Shown here one piece after another: positions 1 to 7,787 of a stretch of DNA of 64,000 nt. The position numbers were made by a program, and so were the translations under genes. The notes under the pieces are model-generated. The model worked only from the letters and a program-made list of their open reading frames with translations, had not been told where the DNA came from and did no database searches. Origin of the DNA: Arthrobacter sp. MYb213 (lineage in GTDB: Bacteria; Actinomycetota; Actinomycetes; Actinomycetales; Micrococcaceae); the NCBI RefSeq assembly GCF_002979915.1, contig NZ_PCQA01000002.1, positions 552,838-616,837 on the forward strand, read 5' to 3'. Within the stretch, counting starts at the first letter, position 1, and each line of letters begins with the position of its first letter.

Positions 1-1214
1 ATGATGTGGTGTTGGCGATGAGTCTGGCCCATCAGCACGGGGTGAAGATCGTTCCGCGTGGGGCTGGCACCGGTCTGGCCGCAGGATCCTGCGCACAAGC
101 CGGCGAGGTGGTGCTCGATTTGTCGCGGATGAACCAGATCTTGGCCATTGATCCTGTAGAGCAGCTAGCCGTGGTCCAGCCAGGAGTGCTCAATGCTGAA
201 GTAAATCGAGTGGCCGGAGAACATGAATTGTTCTACGCACCAGACCCAGCAAGTACCGCAATCTGCTCTATTGGCGGGAATGTTGCCACCAACGCGGGCG
301 GCATGTGGTGCGCTAAGTATGGGGTGACCCGCGAGTCGGTACTCAGCCTGTTGGTAGTGCTGCCCGATGGCCAGTTATTACGCACCGGACGTCGCACCAT
401 CAAGGGCGTAGCCGGGTATGACTTGAACGCCTTGTTCATTGGTTCGGAGGGTACCTTAGGCATCGTGGTGGAAGCGGTACTGCGCTTACGTCCCAAACCT
501 CGCTTCACCTCCACTATGGTGGCCTACTTCGTCGATGAAAATACCGCCGCGCAGGCCGCCTCGGCGGTCATCGCTGCCCGCTTGCAACCCTCGGTACTCG
601 AACTAATGGACGGCAAATCTCTAGGAGCGATTGATGCAGCACTGGGGACCGAGCATCAACAGCGTGGCGGAGCGTTGTTATTGGCACAGACCGATGGATT
701 CGGCGCACAACTTGAGATGCAGGCACTCACCCAGGCAATTGCCCCGTTGGCCAGCCATATTGAACTTGCTGAAAATGACGACGAGGCCCACGCCCTGATC
801 GAAGCGCGACGCCAAGCGATCCCAAGCATGGAGTTACTGGGGACAGTATCGATCTGCGATATCGGTGTGCCGCGCAATCGCCTGGCCGAGGCATTCGCCG
901 GGTTACAGCGCATCGAAGCCGAGCGTGGCGTAGAAATTTTCACAATTGCCCACGCAGCGGACGGAAATCTACACCCAATCATTGTGGTTCCCGAAGGGCA
1001 GTCCATTACAACGGGCGCCGCAAAACTTGCGTTGGCTGACATGTTCTATCTGGCTAAGGAATTAGGCGGGACGCTCACCGGAGAACACGGAATCGGATTA
1101 CTCAAGCAGGACTGGCTGGCCGAGGAAATTGGTGAGACTTCCTTGCAGCTGCAGCGACGTCTACGCGCAGTCTTTGACCCTCAAGGAACTCTCAATCCAG
1201 GCAAAGCAATCTAG
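1..1214 (+). CDS. FAD-linked oxidase, GlcD/D-lactate dehydrogenase type (5' end outside window)
   Basis: About 403 residues are visible. The frame is open to the window edge, and the first visible residues already sit inside the FAD domain, so roughly the first 50 residues are missing; the GTG at base 6 is internal. The PCMH-type FAD-binding domain shows RGAGTGL, then a segment with SIGGNVATNAGG and KYGVTRE, and GSEGTLGIV. The C-terminal FAD-oxidase domain contains the family motif HAADGNLHP and ends with GEHGIGLLK and FDPQGTLNPGK. Enzymes of this family oxidise 2-hydroxyacids (glycolate, D-lactate, D-2-hydroxyglutarate) and pass electrons to a quinone or partner subunit. The exact substrate cannot be read from the sequence, and no GlcE/GlcF partner gene follows. 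Confidence 0.9.
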   Translation, partial: DVVLAMSLAHQHGVKIVPRGAGTGLAAGSCAQAGEVVLDLSRMNQILAIDPVEQLAVVQPGVLNAEVNRVAGEHELFYAPDPASTAICSIGGNVATNAGGMWCAKYGVTRESVLSLLVVLPDGQLLRTGRRTIKGVAGYDLNALFIGSEGTLGIVVEAVLRLRPKPRFTSTMVAYFVDENTAAQAASAVIAARLQPSVLELMDGKSLGAIDAALGTEHQQRGGALLLAQTDGFGAQLEMQALTQAIAPLASHIELAENDDEAHALIEARRQAIPSMELLGTVSICDIGVPRNRLAEAFAGLQRIEAERGVEIFTIAHAADGNLHPIIVVPEGQSITTGAAKLALADMFYLAKELGGTLTGEHGIGLLKQDWLAEEIGETSLQLQRRLRAVFDPQGTLNPGKAI

Positions 1215-1329
1215 CGCCGAGGAATCAAGAGTGGTTGTGCAGGCGGCGAATACCAAACGGTGCGCACAACCGGGCGTTTGCGACATCGGATAGTGTTTAT
1301 TTGCTCTAGCTAACTAGCCTTAAACTCGT

Positions 1330-1335
1330 TAGAAT
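1330..1335 (+). promoter_or_regulatory. Candidate -10 box for a leaderless transcript
   Basis: TAGAAT lies six bases before the ATG at 1342, and no Shine-Dalgarno sequence precedes that ATG. A transcript starting about seven bases after this box would begin at the A of the start codon. No convincing -35 box was found. Inference only. Confidence 0.35.
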
Positions 1336-1341
1336 AATGCG

Positions 1342-1803
1342 ATGGATGCCAGCAAATTCGCCGATGTCAACTTCGTGATCCCACTGTTTTATCTCGGCGT
1401 TGCGGTGGTTTGCTTGTTGATCTTCATTCCCCTGCTCATCCATGGGATGTTACGCCGGCGAAAGTTCTCCACTCTGGTCGACGGATACCAAACCTATGCG
1501 TTACGTTCGTCCATTCGCATTGAATTGATTGTCTCTGCGCTCGTTGCAATTTTGACCATCATGTTTCTCGCCATGGGCGCCACTGGTTATTTTGATTCAA
1601 GGAATAACTTGGAAGCTAATATTCAACTTAAATACAACCCCACCCAACTTGAGCTGGGGCCGTGGAATGGTTCATGGGCTACCGCGGATCTCACGCTGTC
1701 TGACGGCACGGTCTTTGACGACGTTGAGGTCATGCTCCAAGACTCTGGAGAACCATTTATCGAAAAGGTTTGGTACCACGAGCGCGACAAACGTAACGAG
1801 TAG
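1342..1803 (+). CDS. Small membrane protein of unknown function
   Basis: This 153-residue protein has two hydrophobic helices, about residues 11-35 and 61-82, separated by a basic loop containing RRRK. A soluble C-terminal part of about 70 residues is rich in aspartate and glutamate. With the positive loop between the helices kept inside, the C-terminal part would lie outside or in the wall zone. I do not recognise the family. It starts at an ATG without a ribosome binding site (see the -10 box at 1330). It is followed in the same direction by the HtaA-domain gene, 87 bases downstream, so the two may share a transcript. Confidence 0.7.
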   Translation: MDASKFADVNFVIPLFYLGVAVVCLLIFIPLLIHGMLRRRKFSTLVDGYQTYALRSSIRIELIVSALVAILTIMFLAMGATGYFDSRNNLEANIQLKYNPTQLELGPWNGSWATADLTLSDGTVFDDVEVMLQDSGEPFIEKVWYHERDKRNE

Positions 1804-1890
1804 CCTCCCAAAACTAGAGAGTATGTAATACTGATCCCCGGATCTAATTTGCGCACCATATGAAGCGCCTACACAAAAGGGGAAAACACG

Positions 1891-2373
1891 ATGATGGGTA
1901 TGAATGGTGCACCGGTAGGTGATCCGTTTCAGCCTCACCTGCAATGGGGCTTGAAAGCGTCCTTCGTAGGATATATTTCATCGCTACCCGACGGGCGAAT
2001 CGAAGCATCCAATGGTGTCTGGCAAGTCGGTAATAATCTGGCATTTCCGGTTTCCAACCAAACCGAGGCCCCCGAGGGAGAACTTCACTTTAAGGGCAGC
2101 GTCTCCTTTGAAGGACACGGTGGAATGATGAAACTTGATCTGATTGAGCCACACATTGAAGAGCACGGTGACAAAATCATGCTCAGCGTCGCAGATCAGT
2201 CCGGTACCCGCGCACCGTTGGCCGAACTCACCGAAACTACGGTGTCAAACGCCTTCGGGCTAGTAAAAACCCGCTTTGAAGCACGACTCACCGATCAAGG
2301 TTCCCTCCTATTTAACGGTCAGTACAAAGCTGGACAAGAGATGGAACCAGTAGAGATTGTGCTACGCAGCTAA
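1891..2373 (+). CDS. Single HtaA (haem-transport-associated) domain protein
   Basis: The protein has 160 residues and is essentially one HtaA domain: LQWGLKASFVGYI near residue 18, and FEGHGGMMKLDLIEPHIE near residue 83, which correspond to the two best-conserved blocks of the family. In corynebacteria HtaA domains sit in surface proteins that bind haemoglobin and haem. This one has no signal peptide, membrane segment or sortase signal, so as read it would be cytoplasmic. The start ATG follows an AAAAGGGG ribosome binding site about 8 bases away. No haem transporter genes (hmuTUV) are adjacent. The domain assignment is by motif resemblance; the role in haem handling is inferred. Confidence 0.75.
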   Translation: MMGMNGAPVGDPFQPHLQWGLKASFVGYISSLPDGRIEASNGVWQVGNNLAFPVSNQTEAPEGELHFKGSVSFEGHGGMMKLDLIEPHIEEHGDKIMLSVADQSGTRAPLAELTETTVSNAFGLVKTRFEARLTDQGSLLFNGQYKAGQEMEPVEIVLRS

Positions 2374-2584
2374 TTGCCAAAGTAGTTGGCAAGGACCGCA
2401 ACTATTTTCATAGTGCACAACTCGCCGTAGCGGGTTTACCCCAGATACCTCCCCGAACCCGGTAGTGAGCAGAGAACATGCTGCGCCACCAACGGCCTTT
2501 AGCGATAAATACTCACGGTTAACCAGCGAAGCAGAGGTTGGCCTATTAAAGGCCTGCTCCTTCTACTAGAATTCATGAACGACA

Positions 2585-2971
2585 TCATGTGGCTTCGTTG
2601 TCGAAAGGTGCCTGCATAGATGTTGGCGTCAGTACTGTTTCTAGTTGCGTCGACTTGTATTGATTCGTGGTTGTGCGGCCTTCCCGCTTGCCATCCGAAG
2701 CAGGATCATCAAATTCTTCCAGTAGTGCATCTCTGATGATCCTGCGCGGATCGTATTGGCGCGGATTGAACTTTGCTAGGTTCAGCTCATCGAATTCGTC
2801 GCCCAGCTCCTGACGGAGCTGGGTTTGAGCACCGTCGGCAAGACGTCGTAATTCCCGGATCAAGGTCGCAAGTTTTTTAGCGTAGTACGGAAGTTTTTCT
2901 GGTCCGATCAATACGGCTGCAAGAATACAGAGTACGACGAACTCGCTGCTGTTGATACCTGCAACGCTCAT
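2585..2971 (-). CDS. tatB: Sec-independent translocase subunit TatB-like
   Basis: This 128-residue protein has one N-terminal transmembrane helix (SSEFVVLCILAAVLIGPEKLP) followed by an amphipathic helix and an acidic, unstructured tail, the layout of TatA/TatB. The GPEKLP turn and the long tail favour TatB, which receives folded twin-arginine precursors together with TatC. The ATG at 2971 is chosen because AGGGGG lies about 9 bases upstream; the GTG at 2980 would be almost on top of that site. No tatC lies next to it, which is usual in actinobacteria, where tatB often stands alone. TatA cannot be fully excluded. Confidence 0.8.
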   Translation of the reverse strand: MSVAGINSSEFVVLCILAAVLIGPEKLPYYAKKLATLIRELRRLADGAQTQLRQELGDEFDELNLAKFNPRQYDPRRIIRDALLEEFDDPASDGKREGRTTTNQYKSTQLETVLTPTSMQAPFDNEAT

Positions 2972-3175
2972 TCGAAACACCCCCTTGGTACTTTCCGCCG
3001 GTTCGTCAGACCTGACTCAGGCCCCACAATGGCTATCGCGGAAATCATGAACTACGAGTCAGCAGCCGCGATACAGTTTCCTCGCAGGTTGACTAAGTAA
3101 GAGTGTTGAGGCCATTACAACGTAATTTTCGTTATCCTCGGAGTTCCGCATGCGTTATGAGACCTCATTTACTCT

Positions 3176-4558
3176 TCAACCACAGAGGTCTTGGTTCGCC
3201 TGGCGACTTCGCGCCTTAATACTTTTTTTGTCCGGAACCTGCAGATCTGCGTAATCCTGACCGAGGATCAGCTGTAGGCTATCGCCTTCATAAACAGTTG
3301 TTTTTATGTCGAGCTTTGTGGCTTTTGCCAGTTCAGTGGCAGCCTTTTTCGCTCCTTTGGAGTCAGGGATTAACAAACGAGTGCGTTTTTGTAGCGTTGG
3401 CGAATTACTGAGTCCAGAGACTGTAAAACCATTGGACGTCGCCAGCTGGGAATATTGGTTGGCAAGACCGTTGACGTTTGTGCCGTTAGTTATCAGCACA
3501 CTAACCTCACGAATTGCAGACGCTGCCTCTTCTTTTCTACTGAGATGATCTTCCTTATCCGAGTTCACCGGAATATCTTGGCTGATGCGTTCAAAGATGA
3601 GCTTTGCGTCAGGGGCCGGAACAACGCGATTGGGGTTCTCCGGAGCCGGTTCAGTGGGCATCGTTGTGAAAGTTATCTGATCGGTGGGTACTGCTTGAAT
3701 TCTTGCTGCCAAGCCCGTAAGTTCCGCCAACGAACTCAAATCAGGGTCGACGGTCATGGAGGAGGTAATCGCGTCAAGGAATGCATAGATCCGGTCTGGA
3801 CGAGTGAGCACTTCTTTGCTCTTGGCCCGTTGCACAATCGCGGACATCACCATCTGTTGGTTACCCAATCGGGCGATGTCGCTCCCATCACCAATGGCGT
3901 GTCGGGTTCGAGCTAAGGCGAGCGCGTCCGGTCCGTCCAAAGTCTGTTGCCCCGCTGGAAGGTTCAGATTTGCTTTGGAATCCCGCATCGAGTTGTTCAG
4001 ACAAACCTTGATCCCGTCCAGTGCGTTGACGATCGAGATAAATCCTTCAAAATTCACTTCAATAAAGTGATTCAGGTGAACACCGGTCAGTTCTTCCACG
4101 GCAGCGACCGAACAAGCCGGACCGTAATTAAGCGCGGAGTTGATCATGCCATATCCACCGGAATAATATCCGAACCCGGTATCTTCACATGCTGGGCGAT
4201 GCAGCACAGTATCCCGGGGAATTTGAATCGCTTCGATACGCCCATTTCCTGGGGGCAGATGCATCAGGAGCATGGAATCGCTCCGTTGAGAACCTGTGTC
4301 AGCACCAAAACCAGTGGAACTGAACTCGCGACTATCCGATCCAAGGATCAACACGTTTAATCCCTGGCTCGAATCAGGGATATCGACTTCAGAAGCCCTG
4401 AGTGCTGAAACTTTGATATTTCCTTGCAGACGCAGAATCCCAAAACAGGCAACCACCAGTACCGCTAGGGAGATCACAATCGCAGTCACAGCGAGAATGC
4501 GCCGGCGGCGTCGCAGAAAAAAACGTCTACCGGATACCGGCGGTCGCTGAATGGTCAT
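3176..4558 (-). CDS. LytR-CpsA-Psr family cell-wall ligase with LytR_C domain
   Basis: A 460-residue membrane-anchored protein. A strongly basic N-terminus (RRFFLRRRRR) precedes one transmembrane helix at about residues 22-43. The LCP catalytic domain follows, with GSDSR, RSDSMLLMHL, IQIPRDT and the arginine-containing LALARTRHAIG. The C-terminus, about residues 348-435, matches LytR_C. LCP enzymes transfer polyprenyl-linked polymers (teichoic acid, arabinogalactan, capsule) to peptidoglycan outside the membrane. The invariant Asp and Arg residues expected for phosphate binding are present. It is monocistronic in appearance, with about 170 bases separating it from the LysR gene. Confidence 0.92.
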   Translation of the reverse strand: MTIQRPPVSGRRFFLRRRRRILAVTAIVISLAVLVVACFGILRLQGNIKVSALRASEVDIPDSSQGLNVLILGSDSREFSSTGFGADTGSQRSDSMLLMHLPPGNGRIEAIQIPRDTVLHRPACEDTGFGYYSGGYGMINSALNYGPACSVAAVEELTGVHLNHFIEVNFEGFISIVNALDGIKVCLNNSMRDSKANLNLPAGQQTLDGPDALALARTRHAIGDGSDIARLGNQQMVMSAIVQRAKSKEVLTRPDRIYAFLDAITSSMTVDPDLSSLAELTGLAARIQAVPTDQITFTTMPTEPAPENPNRVVPAPDAKLIFERISQDIPVNSDKEDHLSRKEEAASAIREVSVLITNGTNVNGLANQYSQLATSNGFTVSGLSNSPTLQKRTRLLIPDSKGAKKAATELAKATKLDIKTTVYEGDSLQLILGQDYADLQVPDKKSIKARSRQANQDLCG

Positions 4559-4728
4559 GGATCCGTATTCCCCTGTTTGTGTACTGTATCGAAATGCATA
4601 TCCAGCAGAACACGGGGTAATTCATGAAAACCAATAGCCGACGCGATCTGATCTATACCTCAGATGCATGAGACACGATGTTTTCGGCGCCAACATGCGG
4701 GACCGGAACTACCATTGAGATTCCAAAC

Positions 4729-5622
4729 TCACATGTACTCAATGAACTTCTCCAAGGCGGGATTGCCGAATTCTTCGCGCCGATAGAAGATGCCCAAAGG
4801 TCTGGCCGCAGATAGGTCTAAGGGAATCTGCTGGCCCCCAAAGATCTGGGCTGTGCTGGCCAACACTCGGGGAACCATCGTGATGCCGCCGGTTGCAATG
4901 CTCAAATTCACCAACGCGTCACGCTGGGTTGTGGTGATTAGCCGCGGTGCGGCGGCCTTAAGATTCCGATACACCTCATCGGTGATCCTACGGATTGAAG
5001 TTCCCTGTGGAAGAGTTACCAAGGTCAGGGAGTTGAGAATATCTGCGTCAAGCTGTACTTCGGAGCCCAAGTTTAGGTCCTGAGAAACAACAGCCGAAAA
5101 TTGCTGATCTCGAAGAGAATGCCCGGTTAGATCTGCTGGTATACGCTGGTTCACTCCGAAAGCGAGATCTGCGCGGTTTAAGCGAAGTGCTTCGACAAGC
5201 CGGTCATGGTCTTCCACGCTCAGAATCTCGATCCGGATTCCCGGATGGCGCCGGTGAAACGGTCCCAGATATTCAGGCATTATCCCCGCCACAAGCGAGG
5301 GTAGTCCAGCGATTCGCAAGGATCCGGACGTCAAGGCTCGATTAGACGAAGCAGTAACCCCGATAGCCGCCATTTCACGTAATGCACGCCGCCCTGCCGG
5401 GATGATGCTTCGTCCTAGCTCCGTGAGCACCATATCCCGCCCCACTGCGCGAAATACTGGCACTCCAAGGATTCGGTCAAGAGCGCGGATCCGACGAGAC
5501 AATGAAGGTTGTGAGATCCCCAAAATATCAGCAGCCGCGGTAAAGGACCCATAGTCTACTATCGTTATCAATGCTTCAATTTGAGCCAGCGAAATACTGC
5601 TGTCGAGGTGCTCTTTAACCAT
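4729..5622 (-). CDS. LysR-family transcriptional regulator
   Basis: 297 residues, normal for the family. The N-terminal winged helix-turn-helix contains FTAAADILGISQPSLSRRIR (about residues 27-46), and the rest is a periplasmic-binding-protein-like effector domain (GSLRIAGLPSLVAG onward). An AAGGA site lies 12 bases before the ATG, a long but usable spacing. The regulated gene is unknown. The nearest genes with metabolic roles are the small gene at 5793 and the shikimate dehydrogenase at 6213, both on the same strand upstream of it, so there is no classical divergent target. Confidence 0.9.
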   Translation of the reverse strand: MVKEHLDSSISLAQIEALITIVDYGSFTAAADILGISQPSLSRRIRALDRILGVPVFRAVGRDMVLTELGRSIIPAGRRALREMAAIGVTASSNRALTSGSLRIAGLPSLVAGIMPEYLGPFHRRHPGIRIEILSVEDHDRLVEALRLNRADLAFGVNQRIPADLTGHSLRDQQFSAVVSQDLNLGSEVQLDADILNSLTLVTLPQGTSIRRITDEVYRNLKAAAPRLITTTQRDALVNLSIATGGITMVPRVLASTAQIFGGQQIPLDLSAARPLGIFYRREEFGNPALEKFIEYM

Positions 5623-5792
5623 GTAGTTATTGATTCCTTAAACGTCGTGACGCAATGGGTCCGGGAGCGGGCAGGGACCAGCCAGAGACCTTGCACGCAG
5701 TTCTCCACGAAACAAAACCACGAAACTTAGATGGTGCCCAACATACCGAATTCGGGCACCAGTTAGTATACCTTGCTACCCATCCTTAGTCT

Positions 5793-6041
5793 TTAATCAG
5801 CTGTGGCTGCGCCAGTGATTTGAACCCATCCAGACCAAATCCCAATCCATAACCTGATTGTTTGGCCCTGTTCCAATGAACGCAGGTAGGCAAGCCCGGG
5901 GTGTCCTTCAAGTCCTTGCCGCCCGCGTAACGCCCAGACTGCGGCTACGGTAGCATACAAACCACCGGTACCACCGAGCATCAGTGGTTGTGTGTCCGGG
6001 AATTGCACGATCATCGAGCCGGACGTGCTGTCGATATCCAT
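5793..6041 (-). CDS. Small protein of unknown function
   Basis: 82 residues beginning MDIDSTSGSM. I do not recognise it. The composition looks like a genuine compact soluble protein (mixed hydrophobic strands, LGGTGGLYATVAAVWALRG, a tryptophan-rich end LWIGIWSGWVQI). The ATG at 6041 is preferred over a longer frame reaching 6128 because GGAG lies 8 bases before it. The 171 bases between it and the upstream shikimate dehydrogenase contain no other convincing gene. It could be a fragment of a larger lost gene, but start, ribosome site and stop are all intact. Confidence 0.55.
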   Translation of the reverse strand: MDIDSTSGSMIVQFPDTQPLMLGGTGGLYATVAAVWALRGRQGLEGHPGLAYLRSLEQGQTIRLWIGIWSGWVQITGAATAD

Positions 6042-6212
6042 ACTGATGGCTCCGCTGAAGTAGAAACTCAGCCACGTTCTGTCGTGTCGTCGGCAGATCA
6101 CTCGGTGGTTCGTTACGACAGCAAGCACTTCCTGCTGCTGACGGCTTTTCGTGGAAAACTGTCACGGACAGGACGACTACCGCCATCAAGAACCACTACC
6201 TCTTTCGAAAAT

Positions 6213-7028
6213 TCAGGATTCCCGCGAGAACTCGGAAGCGCGGATAACCTGTTCCTCGGTGGGCGCCTGGCCGGTGTACTTCTCAAACTGGGCCGCGGCT
6301 TGCAGGGCAATGACTTCGGCGCCAGTGATTACTTGTTTGCCGGCGCTACGCGCTACGCGGATCAACGGTGTTTCGCTCGGGAAAGCCACGACGTCGAATA
6401 CGCTTCGGGCCAAGCCTATCTGTTGCGCACTGAATGAGAGCTCTTCGGACTGTGCACCGTCCATGCCCAGCGGTGTAACGTTCACAAGGATATTGTGTCC
6501 CGGGGCAGGGTCGACCCCGACAAAACCGTAGCCGTATTTATCAGCCAGGGCTTGCCCGGAACCTTCATTGCGAGCCAACACGGTCAGGTCACGGAAACCC
6601 GCTTCGCGGAAGGCCGCGACCACTGCCTTGGCCATTCCACCGGAGCCGCGGACCAGCACACTGCTTCCTGGATCCAGCTTATGGCGTTCGATGAGCGTCG
6701 CGATCGCTTCGAAGTCCGTGTTGGAAGCGACCAGTCGCCCGTTGGTATTTACGATGGTGTTCACCGAGTCGATTGCTTTGGCCGAAGGCTCGATTTCATC
6801 GACCATTGCCATAACGTCTTCTTTGAACGGCATGGATACCGAGCAGCCACGGATGCCTAAGGCTCGTACCCCTGCGATGGCACCGGCGAGGTCTTCGGTC
6901 GAGAAGGCCTTATAGATGAAGTTCAGCCCGAGTTCTTCATACAAGTAATTGTGGAACCGGGTGCCGATATTAGACGGTCGACCCGATAACGAAATGCATA
7001 GGGTCATGTCTTTATTCAAAATAGGCAC
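6213..7028 (-). CDS. Shikimate dehydrogenase-like protein (SdhL / HI0607 type)
   Basis: 271 residues. The N-terminus (TLCISLSGRPSN, then FHNYLYEELGLNFIYKAF) and the GIRGCSVSMPFKE and DSVNTIVN blocks closely resemble the Haemophilus HI0607 branch of the shikimate/quinate dehydrogenase superfamily, which is distinct from AroE. The NADP-binding Rossmann motif is GSGGMAKAVVAAF. Catalytic lysine (MPFKED) and aspartate (NTDFEA) are present. The HI0607 branch reduces dehydroshikimate poorly, so its physiological substrate is uncertain. The GTG at 7028 is chosen because GGAGG lies 7 bases before it; the upstream ATG at 7109 has no such site. It is not in an aromatic amino acid operon. Confidence 0.85.
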   Translation of the reverse strand: MPILNKDMTLCISLSGRPSNIGTRFHNYLYEELGLNFIYKAFSTEDLAGAIAGVRALGIRGCSVSMPFKEDVMAMVDEIEPSAKAIDSVNTIVNTNGRLVASNTDFEAIATLIERHKLDPGSSVLVRGSGGMAKAVVAAFREAGFRDLTVLARNEGSGQALADKYGYGFVGVDPAPGHNILVNVTPLGMDGAQSEELSFSAQQIGLARSVFDVVAFPSETPLIRVARSAGKQVITGAEVIALQAAAQFEKYTGQAPTEEQVIRASEFSRES

Positions 7029-7130
7029 GCGTTGTCCTCCAAATATTGCTGCCGGTTCACATCCCAATATACGTGGGGATCCGTGGCGCACGCTTTCACG
7101 AATCGGCATTGACGACTATCGTCTTGGCCT

Positions 7131-7308
7131 ATGAACAACGAACTTGATGACGGCCCGTTCTTCCACGGCACCAAAGCCGAACTACGGATCGGAGATGCAT
7201 TAACTGCCGGATTCCCGTCGAATTACCGGCCGGAAATCATCATGAACAGTATCTAATTCACGGCGCAGGGCTGGCAGCTGAAATCGCGGCGTTGGACGGT
7301 GTCCTCCG
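7131..7308 (+). pseudogene. arr: 5' remnant of rifampin ADP-ribosyltransferase (arr)
   Basis: Reading from the ATG at 7131 gives 42 codons whose core is GPFFHGTKAELRIGD then GFPSNYRPEII, the unmistakable N-terminus of Arr. This enzyme inactivates rifamycins by ADP-ribosylation. The frame then stops at TAA (7254-7256), exactly where Arr has the tyrosine of its I-Y-F-T-A motif. Similarity resumes one frame over as GAGLAAEIAALDG to about 7305, so there is a nonsense change plus a small frame-shifting deletion. The remaining C-terminal half (about 80 residues) is absent, replaced by the aldehyde dehydrogenase fragment. It cannot make an active enzyme. Confidence 0.8.
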
Positions 7309-7495
7309 CGTCTTGGACTTGGCCCGCCACAATGTCGAACAGCGCTTTGTTCTGCAGCGGTCCGAGCACGTTATTTTCATCCAGCCACACGCCCATAGGC
7401 ATTTTGGTAGCCACGTTGGTGAGCGCTTCGCAGACCTGATCATAAATTCCTGCTGGGCCACACGAGTTTAACCGTTCCAACGGACGTCTAGGCAT
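7300..7495 (-). pseudogene. Internal fragment of an aldehyde dehydrogenase
   Basis: On the minus strand the frame encodes GIYDQVCEALTNVATKMP followed by DENNVLGPLQNKALFDIV, the region just after the catalytic cysteine in aldehyde dehydrogenases that carry the LGPLQNK motif. About 50 residues are recognisable, between roughly 7307 and 7450. N-terminal domain, catalytic Cys/Glu and C-terminal end are missing. The segment abuts the arr remnant within a few bases. It does not match the intact aldehyde dehydrogenase at 9635, so it came from a different gene of the family. Confidence 0.7.
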
Positions 7496-7508
7496 CTCAA
7501 AATATCTC

Positions 7509-7537
7509 TTGACCTACCTCACAATCCGGGCTTAGAT
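7509..7537 (+). promoter_or_regulatory. Candidate promoter for the amine oxidase operon
   Basis: TTGACC (7509-7514) and TTAGAT (7532-7537) are 17 bases apart and point toward the operon starting at 7788. The implied leader is about 245 bases. Consensus resemblance only. Confidence 0.35.
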
Positions 7538-7547
7538 AAGTAATGAA

Positions 7548-7733
7548 TGACGTTCACTACGAGGCGAGTACTTTCGAGAAGAGGGATATCCGTGGCCAGC
7601 CAATGGCTATCGAATCATGCCCCGGTACGCTTCACTGCCCAGCACGGCGCTATTCAAGGACAACAAGCTACGCGAGTACCTGCGTTTCTCAAGACCCAAA
7701 TCCCCGTCGCCACTTTGTGCCCGTTAGTCGTTC
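7548..7733 (+). other. Open, protein-like stretch without a start codon
   Basis: Between in-frame stops at 7548 and 7731, one frame reads with protein-like composition (EYFREEGYPWPANGYRIMPR, then ASLPSTALFKDNKLREYLRF). It has no ATG near its beginning and no ribosome site. Two other frames are also open here. It may be a third gene remnant next to the arr and aldehyde dehydrogenase fragments, or simply untranslated leader of the following operon. I do not recognise a family. Confidence 0.25.
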
Positions 7734-7787
7734 CGCTGACGTTACCGGCCTAACTATTTTCCGCCCGTAACAAGCTGAGGACCACTA

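Noticed and set aside
3900..3920. T-loop-like GGGTTCGAGC suggesting a tRNA
   Set aside because: It is inside the LCP gene and no acceptor or anticodon stem can be paired around it.
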